Source: an uncultured Clostridia bacterium | Lineage (GTDB): Bacteria > Bacillota > Clostridia > Christensenellales > CAG-314 | Direction of reading: 5' to 3' | DNA length: 42,294 bases | Assembly (NCBI GenBank): GCA_947625185.1 | Contig: CANQNJ010000012.1 | Location: 1 to 42,294, forward strand | Part shown: positions 25,023 through 33,488 of the stretch, piece by piece | Position numbering within the stretch: the stretch's first letter is position 1 | Layout: each line of letters begins with the position of its first letter | Translations under genes and position numbers: made by a program | Notes under the pieces: generated by a model | The model's input: the letters and a program-made list of their open reading frames with translations, nothing else | What the model was told of the DNA's origin: nothing | Databases searched by the model: none

Positions 25023-25034
25023 GTAATATATTAC
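25023..25034. promoter_or_regulatory. 12-bp palindrome between the hyd promoter and hydC
   Basis: GTAATATATTAC is a perfect palindrome just downstream of the -10 box, where a repressor would block hydCBA. It does not match the Rex consensus that often controls hydrogenases. Confidence 0.35.
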
Positions 25035-25040
25035 TTGGTA

Positions 25041-25070
25041 ATTATAACAAAAAATGACAAAACCCGTCAA
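25041..25070 (-). promoter_or_regulatory. Promoter of hydCBA
   Basis: On the minus strand TTGACG (25065-25070), an 18-base spacer and TATAAT (25041-25046). The -35 box lies inside the terminator hairpin of the upstream ABC genes. Confidence 0.65.
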
Positions 25071-25082
25071 CTTTATGACGGG
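25050..25082 (-). terminator. Terminator of the ABC importer genes
   Basis: On the minus strand CCCGTCA and TGACGGG form a stem with a six-base loop, followed by UUUUGUCAUUUUUU. It ends the long minus-strand unit that includes prfA. Confidence 0.65.
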
Positions 25083-25163
25083 CGAGGCTGCATATGTAAA
25101 AATTATACGTTTATAAATTTTTCCTATGCACAGATCAAAAACCGAACTTGGGCGACAAAATTC

Positions 25164-25841
25164 TCAACCTGCCGTCAGATCCCGCAACTTTTTGCGCAGG
25201 GCGATAAAGGCGTCGGAATATTCGTCCCTCGAACCGCGCGCTTCGGCTATTTCCGCAACGGATTGAAGCCGCGCGGGACGTCCGTCAAGCAGATATATGC
25301 GATCGGCAAGCATAAGCGCCTCGTCGATATCGTGCGTCACCAACAGCACCGTCTTGGGATAATGCGCAAGCAATCCGTCCAACGTGGCATACAACTTGCG
25401 CTTGACCCCGAGGTCGAGACTGTGAAATGGTTCGTCCATCAGCAAAACGGGTCTGTTTGCCGCAAATGCGCGCGCAAGCGATACGCGCTGCCGTTCTCCG
25501 CCCGACATACGCGTTACGTTGTCGTTTGCCTTGTCTCCGATATTGCACAACCGCAGCATTTCCGCTGCCCGCGACTTGGCGTCCTTGCACCGCAATACCG
25601 CGGCGACGTTGCCGAGAGCGGATACGGGCGAAAGGGACGGCTCCTGAAATACCGTTGCTACGGGGTCGGCTATGCAGTCGCCCTCGTAATCTACCAATCC
25701 GCAGATCACATTGAGAAGAGTCGTCTTGCCGCTGCCCGACGCGCCCACAACGACGTTGACGCCGCGATCGAATTGAAAGTCAAACCCGTCGTATATGACG
25801 TTGTCGCCGTAGGCGACGCGTATACCCTTTAATTTAATCAC
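25164..25841 (-). CDS. ABC importer ATP-binding protein (SsuB/TauB class)
   Basis: This 225-residue ATPase energises a small-molecule importer. Motifs are Walker A GASGSGKTT, signature MSGGERQRVSLA, Walker B VLLMDEP and the switch His in LLVTHDIDEA. Its start overlaps the permease gene by eight bases. The class serves nitrate, sulfonate, taurine, riboflavin or thiamine-precursor uptake; substrate cannot be read from the ATPase. Confidence 0.9.
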   Translation of the reverse strand: MIKLKGIRVAYGDNVIYDGFDFQFDRGVNVVVGASGSGKTTLLNVICGLVDYEGDCIADPVATVFQEPSLSPVSALGNVAAVLRCKDAKSRAAEMLRLCNIGDKANDNVTRMSGGERQRVSLARAFAANRPVLLMDEPFHSLDLGVKRKLYATLDGLLAHYPKTVLLVTHDIDEALMLADRIYLLDGRPARLQSVAEIAEARGSRDEYSDAFIALRKKLRDLTAG

Positions 25842-26586
25842 CGCTACGCCTCCGAAAATATCCCAATATGCCGCTTATCGCAAAGCATAACACAAGCGAA
25901 AGCAGCGTCAGCGCCGCTACGCGAGCCGTCTCCACGCTTATCTTGGAAATGTACATTTCTCTGCCGACGGCTTTCAGCGGCAAAGCCAACACTTCGCCCG
26001 CGATGACCACCTTGACGCAAAGAGACACGCCTTCCTCCGAAACGGACAGCATCTCTCTGCCGATAAGCGGCAACAGGTAGAACCTGACCTTGTTGGCGGC
26101 GGAGACATTGTACACCTTGCAAACGTCGAACAAACCCGCATTGCGGTCGAATTGCCGCTCAAATGCGCCGTACGCAACGGGAAACTCCACCAAAAACGCC
26201 ACCACGACGGGCACCGCGGAAGATCGGAAAACCACCAACATCGTGAGAATTGCCGCAATGGTCGGCAATGCGCGCAAAAAAGTTACCGCGGCGTCAACGC
26301 AAAACCGCGTCTTGGGAAAAACTCCCGTAAGAAGCGCCGCTCCGAACGCGAACGCGACGGAAAGCGCGAACGCCGCCGCCGAACGGGCGAGAGTGGCAAG
26401 CAACGCCAACCATATTTCTCCGCTGCCGAGCAGTCGAAAGGCGAGAACTATCACCGTCCGCGGGTCGGGAATTATCAATTCGCTTCCGCTGACGGCAGAA
26501 GCGGCGTACCACAAAAGGAGCGCCGCAACCGTCAAGCCCGCAATCTGAGCGGTATTTATGAGAAATTTTTTCGTCGATTTGTTCAT
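25834..26586 (-). CDS. ABC importer permease (SsuC/ThiX class)
   Basis: This 250-residue membrane subunit has about six helices. The cytoplasmic coupling region follows the EFPVAYGAFERQ segment and includes a degenerate EAA loop near NVSAANKVRFYLLPLIGREM. It is coupled to the ATPase gene by overlap and follows the substrate-binding gene after 30 bases, forming one importer. Confidence 0.85.
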   Translation of the reverse strand: MNKSTKKFLINTAQIAGLTVAALLLWYAASAVSGSELIIPDPRTVIVLAFRLLGSGEIWLALLATLARSAAAFALSVAFAFGAALLTGVFPKTRFCVDAAVTFLRALPTIAAILTMLVVFRSSAVPVVVAFLVEFPVAYGAFERQFDRNAGLFDVCKVYNVSAANKVRFYLLPLIGREMLSVSEEGVSLCVKVVIAGEVLALPLKAVGREMYISKISVETARVAALTLLSLVLCFAISGILGYFRRRSGD

Positions 26587-26616
26587 TTCGATGATTTATC
26601 CGCTGCCGAAAGCCGA

Positions 26617-27639
26617 CTACGCCTCTGCCGCAGGAAACATTTCCGGATCGAGAGGCAGCAAACTTTCCATTCCCGCAAATTTGGCAAGATACTTCTCTAT
26701 ATCCGACCTGGCTTCGTATGCGTCGGTATAAACAAGATTGCAGCGTTTGATCACTTCCGCCGTGAAGTCAACGGTAAGCAAACTGCCCGCCGATTGCAAA
26801 ATGTCCTTTATTTTGTCGGCATTCTTATCCAGGAACTGTTTGTTGTCGCCAAGCGTTTTGTCCAATCTGCGACGGAAATCCGATTCGCGCAAAAGCGACT
26901 TCTTGACTATCAGACTTGCCTGCGGATAGCCCTCTTTGTCGCTGCCTACGGCGTCCTTCCACATCTGCTGCAAATCGAACAGGTTAAAAGCGCTCTTGCC
27001 CTTTTCCAACAACTTGCCCACAAGCTGCGTGGCGGCGGGTTCGCCCACCAATGCGAAATCCGCCTTGCCGTTGAGTATTTGCGGAATGATCTCCGACGCG
27101 TCGGTGAAATATTTGAGCATCACCTTGCCGTAAAGGGTATTGTCGCCGTCATACTCCTCGTATTCGACGCCCTGACTGTCACATATCGTCTTGAACACAT
27201 ATTCGGGGGTATTGCCGAGACCGATACTGTACAACCGCTTGTCTTCCAACTGTTTGAGGCTCGTCAGCCGCTCGGTGCCCACTATATAAAGCACGCCGTA
27301 TACGTTTACGGAAAAGAGCGCATACTCGCCGCCCGCGGAACATATCTTTACCGCCGCGTTTGTGGGAAGTATCGCCATATCCGCTTCGCCGCTGCCGCAT
27401 TTGGCGATGACGTTCTCTCCCGTGGTGACCACGGTATCTACAGGCTGCGAACCGAGCGTTCCGCCGCCAATTTTGCCGCCGTCGATAATATTGGCAACGG
27501 CTAACGCGGGCGCGCCGTCGGGAACGTACAACGAAAGTTTTTCGCCCTGCCTGCACGACGCCGCAACGCACAGAGTCGCCGCGATCACAGCCAAAGTCAA
27601 AACAAAACAAATGATTTTCTTGATATATGTTTTCTTCAT
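26617..27639 (-). CDS. ABC importer substrate-binding lipoprotein
   Basis: This 340-residue lipoprotein is the extracytoplasmic receptor. The start at 27639 is chosen because AAGAGGA lies upstream and a signal peptide ending in VAASC follows. The body resembles the NMT1/SsuA-like type 2 binding proteins: YVPDGAPALAVANII near the start and GEADMAILPTNAAVK around residue 105. The ligand is unknown; small organic anions or vitamin precursors are typical of the class. It is followed by its permease and ATPase genes. Confidence 0.85.
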   Translation of the reverse strand: MKKTYIKKIICFVLTLAVIAATLCVAASCRQGEKLSLYVPDGAPALAVANIIDGGKIGGGTLGSQPVDTVVTTGENVIAKCGSGEADMAILPTNAAVKICSAGGEYALFSVNVYGVLYIVGTERLTSLKQLEDKRLYSIGLGNTPEYVFKTICDSQGVEYEEYDGDNTLYGKVMLKYFTDASEIIPQILNGKADFALVGEPAATQLVGKLLEKGKSAFNLFDLQQMWKDAVGSDKEGYPQASLIVKKSLLRESDFRRRLDKTLGDNKQFLDKNADKIKDILQSAGSLLTVDFTAEVIKRCNLVYTDAYEARSDIEKYLAKFAGMESLLPLDPEMFPAAEA

Positions 27640-27676
27640 AAAAATCCTCTTAAACGTATCACATGCGCGCGGCAAG

Positions 27677-28747
27677 TCAATCTTCCGACGATTGCAATTT
27701 CTTCGTCTGATCCGCAAGTCTAAGCGCTTCCACCATTTCGCCGATGTCGCCGTTCATAAACGTATCTATGGAGTACAGCGTAAGCCCTATGCGGTGATCC
27801 GTAACGCGTCCCTGCGGAAAGTTGTAAGTGCGTATGCGCTCGCTTCGATCTCCCGTGCCTACCTGTGACTTGCGCGCGGCGGCATACTCTGCGTCGGCTT
27901 GCGATTGGTAGTAATCGTACAGTTTGCTTTTGAGAATGCTCATCGCCCGTTCGCGATTCTTGATCTGACTGCGTTCGTCCTGACAATTGACCACTATGCC
28001 CGTGGGCAGGTGAGTAATGCGAATGGCGCTCTCCGTCTTGTTGACGTGCTGACCGCCCGCGCCGCTTGACCTGTAAGTATCTATTTTGAGATCCTTGTCC
28101 TGAATATCTATATCCACATCCGGAGCTTCGGGCAATACCGCGACGGTGATCGTGCTTGTGTGTATCCGTCCCTGACTCTCGGTATCGGGTACGCGCTGAA
28201 CGCGGTGAACGCCGCTTTCGAACTTGAACTTGCTGTACGCGCCCTCTCCGACCACCATAAAGCTGCCTTCTTTCAGTCCGCCGAGTTCGTTTTCTTCGAT
28301 GTCTATCTCTTCTATCTTCCAACGGTTCTTCTCGGCAAACATATAGTACATACGGCGGATCTCGTTGGCGAACAACGCCGCTTCCTCTCCGCCCGCGCCG
28401 GCGCGGATCTCGACGATGACGTTCTTGTCGTCATTGGGATCCTTGGGCAACAGCAACACTTTAAGCTGTTCTTCGAGTTCTTCCAGACGCTTCTTCTGCA
28501 AAGCGACGTCCTCGTGCAGCAGCGACAGCATTTCTCTGTCCGTCTCGGTGTCGATAAGTTCCATATTGGCGTCAAGTTCCTTCTTTGCGTTGCGATAGTC
28601 GCCGTAGCACTCAACGATAGGGGTAAGATTGCTGTGTTCCTTGACAAGCTTCTTCCAACCGTTGTTGTCCGCGATGACTTCCGGCTTGCTTATTTCGTCC
28701 GTAAGAAAGTCGTAACGTTCTACCAATTTTTCGAGTTTTTCTAACAT
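27677..28747 (-). CDS. prfA: Peptide chain release factor 1
   Basis: This 356-residue factor reads UAA and UAG on the ribosome and releases the finished protein. The catalytic GGQ loop is in [15 protein letters not shown], and the region [15 protein letters not shown] is typical of RF1. The upstream gene encodes a PrmC domain, the enzyme that methylates the Gln of this GGQ motif, so modifier and target lie side by side. CGGAG lies seven bases before the ATG. Confidence 0.96.
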   Translation of the reverse strand: MLEKLEKLVERYDFLTDEISKPEVIADNNGWKKLVKEHSNLTPIVECYGDYRNAKKELDANMELIDTETDREMLSLLHEDVALQKKRLEELEEQLKVLLLPKDPNDDKNVIVEIRAGAGGEEAALFANEIRRMYYMFAEKNRWKIEEIDIEENELGGLKEGSFMVVGEGAYSKFKFESGVHRVQRVPDTESQGRIHTSTITVAVLPEAPDVDIDIQDKDLKIDTYRSSGAGGQHVNKTESAIRITHLPTGIVVNCQDERSQIKNRERAMSILKSKLYDYYQSQADAEYAAARKSQVGTGDRSERIRTYNFPQGRVTDHRIGLTLYSIDTFMNGDIGEMVEALRLADQTKKLQSSED

Positions 28748-28790
28748 ATATTCTCCGTTTGGGTATGTTTTGCTTATATGGGGTAGATTT

Positions 28791-30626
28791 TTACTTCAAG
28801 CGCGCCGTGACGATACGGTCGTTGCCGCCGTAATCCTTGCGCACGCTTACGTCGAATCTGTCTTGCAGCAACGCCGCGACGGACTTGCCCTGATCGTAAC
28901 CTATCTCCAACACCATAACCGCGCCGGGTTTGAGATGCGCGGGAGCTTCCTTGGCGAGAACGCGATAGAAATCCAACCCGTCCGCGCCGCCGTCCAGAGC
29001 CGAACGGGGTTCGTAGTCTTTGACGCTTGCGTCCAACGTGTCGATAACGTCCGTCGCCACGTAGGGCGGATTGCACACTATAACGTCGTACTTGCCGCCT
29101 GTTTTCTCAAACATATCCGAGCGCACGAACCTCGCGCTTGCCTTGTTGAGCTTGGCGTTGAGCTTGGCGACTTTGAGCGCTTTCTCATCGATATCCGCCA
29201 GAGTCACATTGCAATCCTTCGTAATGGCGGCGGTCAAGCCCAACACTCCGCTTCCGCAGCAGCTATCCAGCAATTTGGTATCCTTGCCGACGTATTTCAA
29301 CATTTCCTCGCACACAAGTTCCGTTTCCATACGGGGTATGAGTACGCTGTCGTCCACCCTGAACGTATTGCCGAAGAATTCCGTTGCGCCCGCGACGTAT
29401 TGCCACGGTTCGCCTGCGGCAAGCCGTTCGGACAACTTGTCCAGACGTATCAGCCAACCGAACGGTATCTTGACCTTGGGATTGGACAGATCTTCCTTCT
29501 TGATATTGAGAATGGCGCATATCAGCCAATCTTCGTCTCCCTTGACCTCTTCGAGAAGCTGCGGACACTTGCTTTCGAGCGCCTTGCGGAATTCCGTCAG
29601 GTTTACGGGCTCGGGGAAGTGCTGCTCGGGTATAGTCGGATCCGCGTCCATCTCCAACACCTTGTCAAAGGCGGCGATAGCCACCTCGCACATTCCGTCA
29701 TCCGGCTCGCGCGTGGTAAGTTTCTGAAATTGCTTGCCCAACCATTTGAGCGGGCGGAACAGAATGAAATTGCTGCACGCAAGCAGCATAAGCACCTCGT
29801 AACTTATACCCGCCACTACGGGCAGCAGCGCGATTTTAAGCAGCGCTCTCAGCCACCAATTGCCGTCCGAAAGGAACAGCGTCCAATTGCAGGCGGCGCA
29901 CACTATATCCAGCGCCATCATCAGCACGACGGACAGCACCACCACGAACACAATGAAGCTCGTGCCGCAGCGGTCGTGATAACGGCTGCATTTTTTTACG
30001 TTCTCCACGGTGAGGGGCAGGTTGGCTTCGTAACAGGCGATTGTCTTATGCTCGGCGCCGTGATACATAAATACGCGCTTGATCTCCTTCATACAGGAAA
30101 TGACGGACATATACGTTACCAATACGATTATCTTGAACACGCCTTCCAGCAGCGATTTGAGCCAAGCCCATTTGAGGTCCTCCGTACTCAGTTTGACCAA
30201 GGCGAATATGCCGCGGGTAAGATATGTGGGCGCGACGATAAACAAAGCGATAGCCAACGCCAATCCCAAAATAGTGGAAACAAACATCATCCAACCCATT
30301 CCGCCGCCGTCGCCCTTGGTATCCACGTCCTCCACCATAACCTCGGCGGATTTGCCTATGATGCGCACTCCGCTTATCATCGAGATCACGAGATTGACTA
30401 CGCCGCGAATAAACGGCACCTTTCTGTACCAAGGTTTCTTTGCGGGCAGACGGGTGGTATCGAGACGTATCGTCCCCGTTTCGTCGCGGCAGGCAAGCGC
30501 AATACTGCTCGCTCCGCGCATCATTACGCCTTCGAGTACAGCCTGACCGCCTATTTTGGTTTTTCTGACCGCTTTTATTTTCTCGCAAGACTTGCAAGAA
30601 ACGTCTGTTTGATTGTTTTTGCTCAT
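28791..30626 (-). CDS. prmC: DUF1385 (YqhQ-like) membrane domain fused to PrmC methyltransferase
   Basis: One 611-residue reading frame joins two proteins that are usually separate neighbours. Residues about 20-305 are a DUF1385 membrane protein ([27 protein letters not shown], five or six helices). After a linker of about 40 residues, residues about 346-611 form PrmC/HemK, with [25 protein letters not shown], the SAM-binding [11 protein letters not shown] and the catalytic NPPY at 519-522. PrmC methylates the GGQ glutamine of release factors; prfA follows after 43 bases. The start at 30626 has GGAG six bases upstream. The membrane tether would place release-factor methylation at the membrane; this is inference. 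Confidence 0.9.
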   Translation of the reverse strand: MSKNNQTDVSCKSCEKIKAVRKTKIGGQAVLEGVMMRGASSIALACRDETGTIRLDTTRLPAKKPWYRKVPFIRGVVNLVISMISGVRIIGKSAEVMVEDVDTKGDGGGMGWMMFVSTILGLALAIALFIVAPTYLTRGIFALVKLSTEDLKWAWLKSLLEGVFKIIVLVTYMSVISCMKEIKRVFMYHGAEHKTIACYEANLPLTVENVKKCSRYHDRCGTSFIVFVVVLSVVLMMALDIVCAACNWTLFLSDGNWWLRALLKIALLPVVAGISYEVLMLLACSNFILFRPLKWLGKQFQKLTTREPDDGMCEVAIAAFDKVLEMDADPTIPEQHFPEPVNLTEFRKALESKCPQLLEEVKGDEDWLICAILNIKKEDLSNPKVKIPFGWLIRLDKLSERLAAGEPWQYVAGATEFFGNTFRVDDSVLIPRMETELVCEEMLKYVGKDTKLLDSCCGSGVLGLTAAITKDCNVTLADIDEKALKVAKLNAKLNKASARFVRSDMFEKTGGKYDVIVCNPPYVATDVIDTLDASVKDYEPRSALDGGADGLDFYRVLAKEAPAHLKPGAVMVLEIGYDQGKSVAALLQDRFDVSVRKDYGGNDRIVTARLK

Positions 30627-30691
30627 AATAACTCCGCGCAAACGGACTCGCCGCTTGCAGACGCTGCGCCGCGTCCGATATTTCGGTATAT

Positions 30692-30720
30692 AGTATATCA
30701 AAAAAGCAACAATATTTCAA
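30692..30720 (-). promoter_or_regulatory. Promoter of the DUF1385-prmC/prfA unit
   Basis: On the minus strand TTGAAA (30715-30720), a 17-base spacer and TATACT (30692-30697). Between this promoter and the plus-strand one at 30979 about 258 bases hold no supported gene. Confidence 0.7.
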
Positions 30721-30978
30721 CTGTTTGAAAGAAGTGTCGGCGGAAGTCCCGTTTCGCCCTCAAACATCGGCACATAGAACGTATCGTCCTTTTGAACGAC
30801 AAAGTATCCCCACTGCCGACATATCCGCCGACATCCGCGCCCCGTACGTTTTTTGCAAAGATATCAAGACGCGACCCCGACAAACGCAAAACTTGACCGC
30901 GTTGCTGCCGACGGATAACGGAGACCTTTTGCTTTATCGAAAAGTAATAAAACATACTCCTTCATACGTTCATTTTCT

Positions 30979-31007
30979 TTGACAAATAAAAACAATTTTT
31001 GTATACT
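30979..31007 (+). promoter_or_regulatory. Near-consensus promoter of the transporter-SDR unit
   Basis: TTGACA (30979-30984), a 17-base spacer and TATACT (31002-31007). The predicted leader is about 95 nt and ends in the candidate riboswitch. Confidence 0.8.
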
Positions 31008-31063
31008 GAAAAGGCAAAAAGATGTTGTCCTTGCGTAAACCATCTGTTTTGCGCCCGCGTGTT

Positions 31064-31102
31064 GCGGGAAGTCTCCCCTGCGGGGAAATAAAAAACAAGG
31101 AG
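31064..31102 (+). ncRNA. Candidate preQ1-like pseudoknot controlling translation
   Basis: GCGGG (31064-31068) can pair with CCTGC (31077-31081). The loop segment CTCC (31073-31076) can pair with the ribosome-binding site GGAG (31099-31102), across an A-rich strand AAATAAAAAACAA. This is the H-type layout of preQ1-I riboswitches, whose 3' part reads AUAAAAAACUA before the Shine-Dalgarno. The downstream gene is a queuosine-precursor-type transporter, the expected target. The loop-1 consensus is not clearly present, and a competing CCCC-TGC-GGGG hairpin exists, so this is a candidate only. Confidence 0.4.
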
Positions 31103-31109
31103 TTTTTTT

Positions 31110-31859
31110 ATGAAAAAAATCGGGAATTTCTTCCGAGAATACCGTATTCTGCTCAAATCGGTACCCTCAACTGTAATTTGCTTTTTTGTTTTATCCGTAT
31201 TTACGATGAATCTGCTTGCGAATAAAAGCATCGATCTCGGCGTCGATTGGTTGGCGCTGGATTGCGGCATAATAGTATCCTGGGCGGCATTTCTGTGCAT
31301 GGACATCCTCACCAAGAGCTTCGGTCCAAAAGCCGCCACTATGGTATCGCTATTTGCAATAGCAGCCAATCTGTTGTGCTGCCTTACGATGTTTGTGGCG
31401 AGCATTATCGGCGGAACCTGGGGCGCATACTTCGACTACGGCGAACTGCCCGTGATCAACAACGCGCTTGACGGTACGTTCGGCGGAACCTGGTATGTGG
31501 TATTGGGAAGCACCGTCGCGTTCGTCGCTTCGGCGGTAATCAACAACTTCTCCAATTGGGGCATAGGCAGAACGTTCAAAAAAAATCCCGACGGGGCAGC
31601 CGCCTACATCTGCCGCGCATATGTCTCCACCGCCGTCGCGCAGTTTGCCGACAATCTGATATTTGCGCTGATAGTAAGTCACTTCTTCTTCGGGTGGACG
31701 ATAGTACAGTGCCTCACCTGCGCAGCCACGGGTATGATCGCCGAACTGCTCTGCGAAGCCGTATTCAGCCCGTTGGGGTATGCCGTGTGCAAACGTTGGC
31801 AAAAAGAAAACGTAGGCAGACAATACTTCGACTATGTGAAGGGAGAACGCGCGTTATGA
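31110..31859 (+). CDS. Queuosine-precursor transporter family protein (YhhQ/VUT, COG1738)
   Basis: This 249-residue protein has about six transmembrane helices. The MDILTKSFGPKAATMVSL segment corresponds to the conserved D-x-x-x-K/E-x-x-G-x-K region of the YhhQ/VUT family, which imports queuosine precursors (preQ0/preQ1) in bacteria that salvage them. The C-terminal helices contain ISH-like and PLGYAVCKRW segments near the end. AAGGAG lies seven bases before the ATG. Its stop codon overlaps the start of the SDR gene (ATGA). The family is firm, the exact substrate is inferred. Confidence 0.82.
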   Translation: MKKIGNFFREYRILLKSVPSTVICFFVLSVFTMNLLANKSIDLGVDWLALDCGIIVSWAAFLCMDILTKSFGPKAATMVSLFAIAANLLCCLTMFVASIIGGTWGAYFDYGELPVINNALDGTFGGTWYVVLGSTVAFVASAVINNFSNWGIGRTFKKNPDGAAAYICRAYVSTAVAQFADNLIFALIVSHFFFGWTIVQCLTCAATGMIAELLCEAVFSPLGYAVCKRWQKENVGRQYFDYVKGERAL

Positions 31860-32503
31860 AAACCATCGTTACGGGTTCGAGCAGCGGTATCGGCAAAGCC
31901 GTTGCGCTCAAATTTCTCAATGAGGGGTACGACGTCGTCGGGATAGATATATTGCCCGCGACTATATCTCATCCGCGATATACGCATTTCGTTGCGGACG
32001 TCGTTGCGGACGAACTGCCCGACATAGAACACGCCGACATACTCGTCAATAACGCCGGCGTGCAAAACAGCGGCAGGGATATAGACGTCAATCTGAAAGG
32101 CGCAATACGCACAACGGAACGATACGGCATACGTCCCGACGTCAAGAGCATAGTGTTCGTCGCTTCCGCAAGTGCAAGTACGGGAGCGGAGTTTCCGGAA
32201 TACGCGGCAAGCAAAGGCGGAGTAGTATCCTATATGAAGAACGTCGCCCTGCGTATAGCGCCTTACGGCGCCACCTGCAACAGCATTTCGCCCGGCGGAG
32301 TCACCACCGCTCTCAACAAACGCGTGATGGATGATCCCGAGCTGTGGGCGCAGATAATGGACGAAACGCCCCTCCGCAAATGGGCAAGCGCGGAAGAAAT
32401 AGCCGAATGGGTGTACTTTGTATCCGTCGTCAACAAGTCGATGACGGCGCAGGATATCCTCATCGATAACGGCGAAGCCGCCCGCGCCAAGTTCGTGTGG
32501 TAG
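31856..32503 (+). CDS. Short-chain dehydrogenase/reductase (SDR)
   Basis: This 215-residue NAD(P)-dependent oxidoreductase has the classical SDR set: TGSSSGIG at 6-13, NNAG near 65-68, the catalytic Ser in FVASASAS, YAASK with Tyr116 and Lys120, and SPGGV after it. It is shorter than most FabG-like enzymes (about 245 residues), having lost parts of the region between NNAG and the Ser. The start overlaps the transporter stop by four bases (ATGA), so expression is coupled. The substrate is unknown; coupling suggests a step in processing the imported compound. Confidence 0.88.
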   Translation: MKTIVTGSSSGIGKAVALKFLNEGYDVVGIDILPATISHPRYTHFVADVVADELPDIEHADILVNNAGVQNSGRDIDVNLKGAIRTTERYGIRPDVKSIVFVASASASTGAEFPEYAASKGGVVSYMKNVALRIAPYGATCNSISPGGVTTALNKRVMDDPELWAQIMDETPLRKWASAEEIAEWVYFVSVVNKSMTAQDILIDNGEAARAKFVW

Positions 32504-32510
32504 AGGGCGA

Positions 32511-32623
32511 TTGCCGCAAAGCGGCAAGTGAAGTTGCCTACGGCAGTGAAGGTCGCGCAGAGCGCGAGTGAAGTAATTCGACGTTTGTCAAATGTGAAGT
32601 TTTGCGCGAGGCGCAAAGTTAAG
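32511..32623. repeat. Array of five small three-base-loop hairpins joined by GTGAAG linkers
   Basis: Starting eight bases after the SDR stop: TTGCCGC-aaa-GCGGCAA, TGCC-tac-GGCA, TCGCGC-aga-GCGCGA, ACGTTT-gtc-AAATGT and TTTGCGC-gag-GCGCAAA. Each stem has a three-base loop. Each is followed by GTGAAG (GTTAAG in the last), at 32528, 32546, 32568, 32594 and 32618. Stem sequences differ, while loop size and linker are kept, so structure seems to be the conserved feature. A sixth such hairpin (CACCGA-cta-TCGGTG) lies at 32660-32674. Confidence 0.75.
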
Positions 32624-32659
32624 GTCGGAAAGTTTAGTAAAATTCACTCTGTCAATCCT

Positions 32660-32720
32660 CACCGACTATCGGTGTCCCTCCCTTTATGCCACTCAAAGGG
32701 GCATAAAGGGAGGCTTTTTT
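32660..32720 (+). terminator. Strong terminator after the SDR gene
   Basis: A 14-bp perfect stem CCTCCCTTTATGCC (32677-32690) with GGCATAAAGGGAGG (32700-32713) is followed by CTTTTTT. It is preceded by the small hairpin at 32660-32674. Confidence 0.85.
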
Positions 32721-32736
32721 ATGATACAAGATTTAT

Positions 32737-33331
32737 GGTTCTGTAAGAAATGTTGAGGTGCGGAAGTATATAAAATACAAAAGTCGACTTTCATATCAAA
32801 GCGGAATTTGAGCATGCGGGGATGCGCGTGTCGCGCATAGCAGCGAGTAAAGCGAAAATTCCGCCTGCAATCTCGGGCGTGAACCGAGATTGCAGCCCTT
32901 GCGGGGGATGGCGGGCGTGGCGCGTAAAACCAATCACCACTGTGTGGTGTTGGTAGCTGCCACGAGAGGGCGCACAAGTATATAAATGTACCCGTGCGCC
33001 CGTATACCTTAAAATATGCGACTCCCCGCCGAAAGTACAAATAATGCAAGCCGAGGTGTCCTCGGCTACAAGGGTACCCGCACAAGTTGAGGAACGGAAC
33101 TTGTGCGGGAGAGGAACAACCGAGCGACGTTGGCACCGCTTGTGCTTGCACAAGCGGTAACGTCAAGCGAGAGTTGTGACGAGTCTGCGCTTGCGCCCCG
33201 TCAGGGGTCGGTTGCGCAGTCAACCGTACAGACTTGCGTTTGGTCGGAAGGCTCTGATGGCATAATGTTGGGGCAAAGCAGGCTTACTTTTCTACATAAT
33301 TTGTCTTGACCCCAACATTTGCCATAGCGCC
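32737..33331 (+). mobile_element. Hairpin-rich non-autonomous element, copy 3, with 8-bp target duplication
   Basis: This is the most complete copy (595 bp). The perfect direct repeat AGATTTAT lies at 32729-32736 and 33332-33339. The left end GGTTCTGTAAGAAATGTTG and the inverted right end GGCGCTATGGCAAATGTTG form terminal inverted repeats, and the last 82 bases make the end hairpin. Compared with copy 1 it has two extra modules, a 102-bp one (about 32914-33015) and a 115-bp one (about 33067-33181), each built of hairpins. GGYTCT-like ends and 8-bp duplications are typical of ISL3-family elements, so an ISL3 transposase elsewhere may mobilise it. Confidence 0.88.
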
Positions 33332-33335
33332 AGAT

Positions 33336-33369
33336 TTATCCCCTCCCTTTTGCACTCGGGAGGGGATAA
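33336..33369. repeat. Perfect 12-bp hairpin beside the copy 3 insertion site
   Basis: TTATCCCCTCCC and GGGAGGGGATAA flank a 10-base loop. No T-run follows on either strand. The element's target site overlaps the edge of this stem. Confidence 0.6.
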
Positions 33370-33390
33370 TATCACACCAAATAATTTTTT

Positions 33391-33473
33391 AATGCGCCGC
33401 GTTCTCAAATTTCGCTTCAATATGGAAGTCGGCTGCTATATTTTATCTACTTCTGCACCACGACATTTGTTAT
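33391..33473 (-). mobile_element. Relic of the left end of the element (reverse orientation)
   Basis: The reverse complement of this stretch follows the first 85 bases of the element family with about three-quarters identity, including GGTGCAGAAGTAGATAAAAT and AAGCGAAATTTGAG. It ends 15 bases before the stop codon of the GH13 gene. Confidence 0.6.
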
Positions 33474-33488
33474 AAAGTTTTTTTATTA

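Noticed and set aside
25028-25052. Possible Rex operator (TTGGTAATTATAACAA) over the hydCBA -10 box
   Set aside because: The two half-sites are four bases apart, while the Rex consensus needs six, and one half-site has a mismatch.
30725-30982. 85-residue frame between the prmC and transporter promoters
   Set aside because: No ribosome-binding site, composition unlike neighbouring genes, and it overlaps the promoter at 30979.
32511-32623. CRISPR array reading of the GTGAAG hairpin array
   Set aside because: Units are 18-26 bases apart, the constant part is only six bases, and the variable parts are palindromes, not spacers. No cas genes are present.
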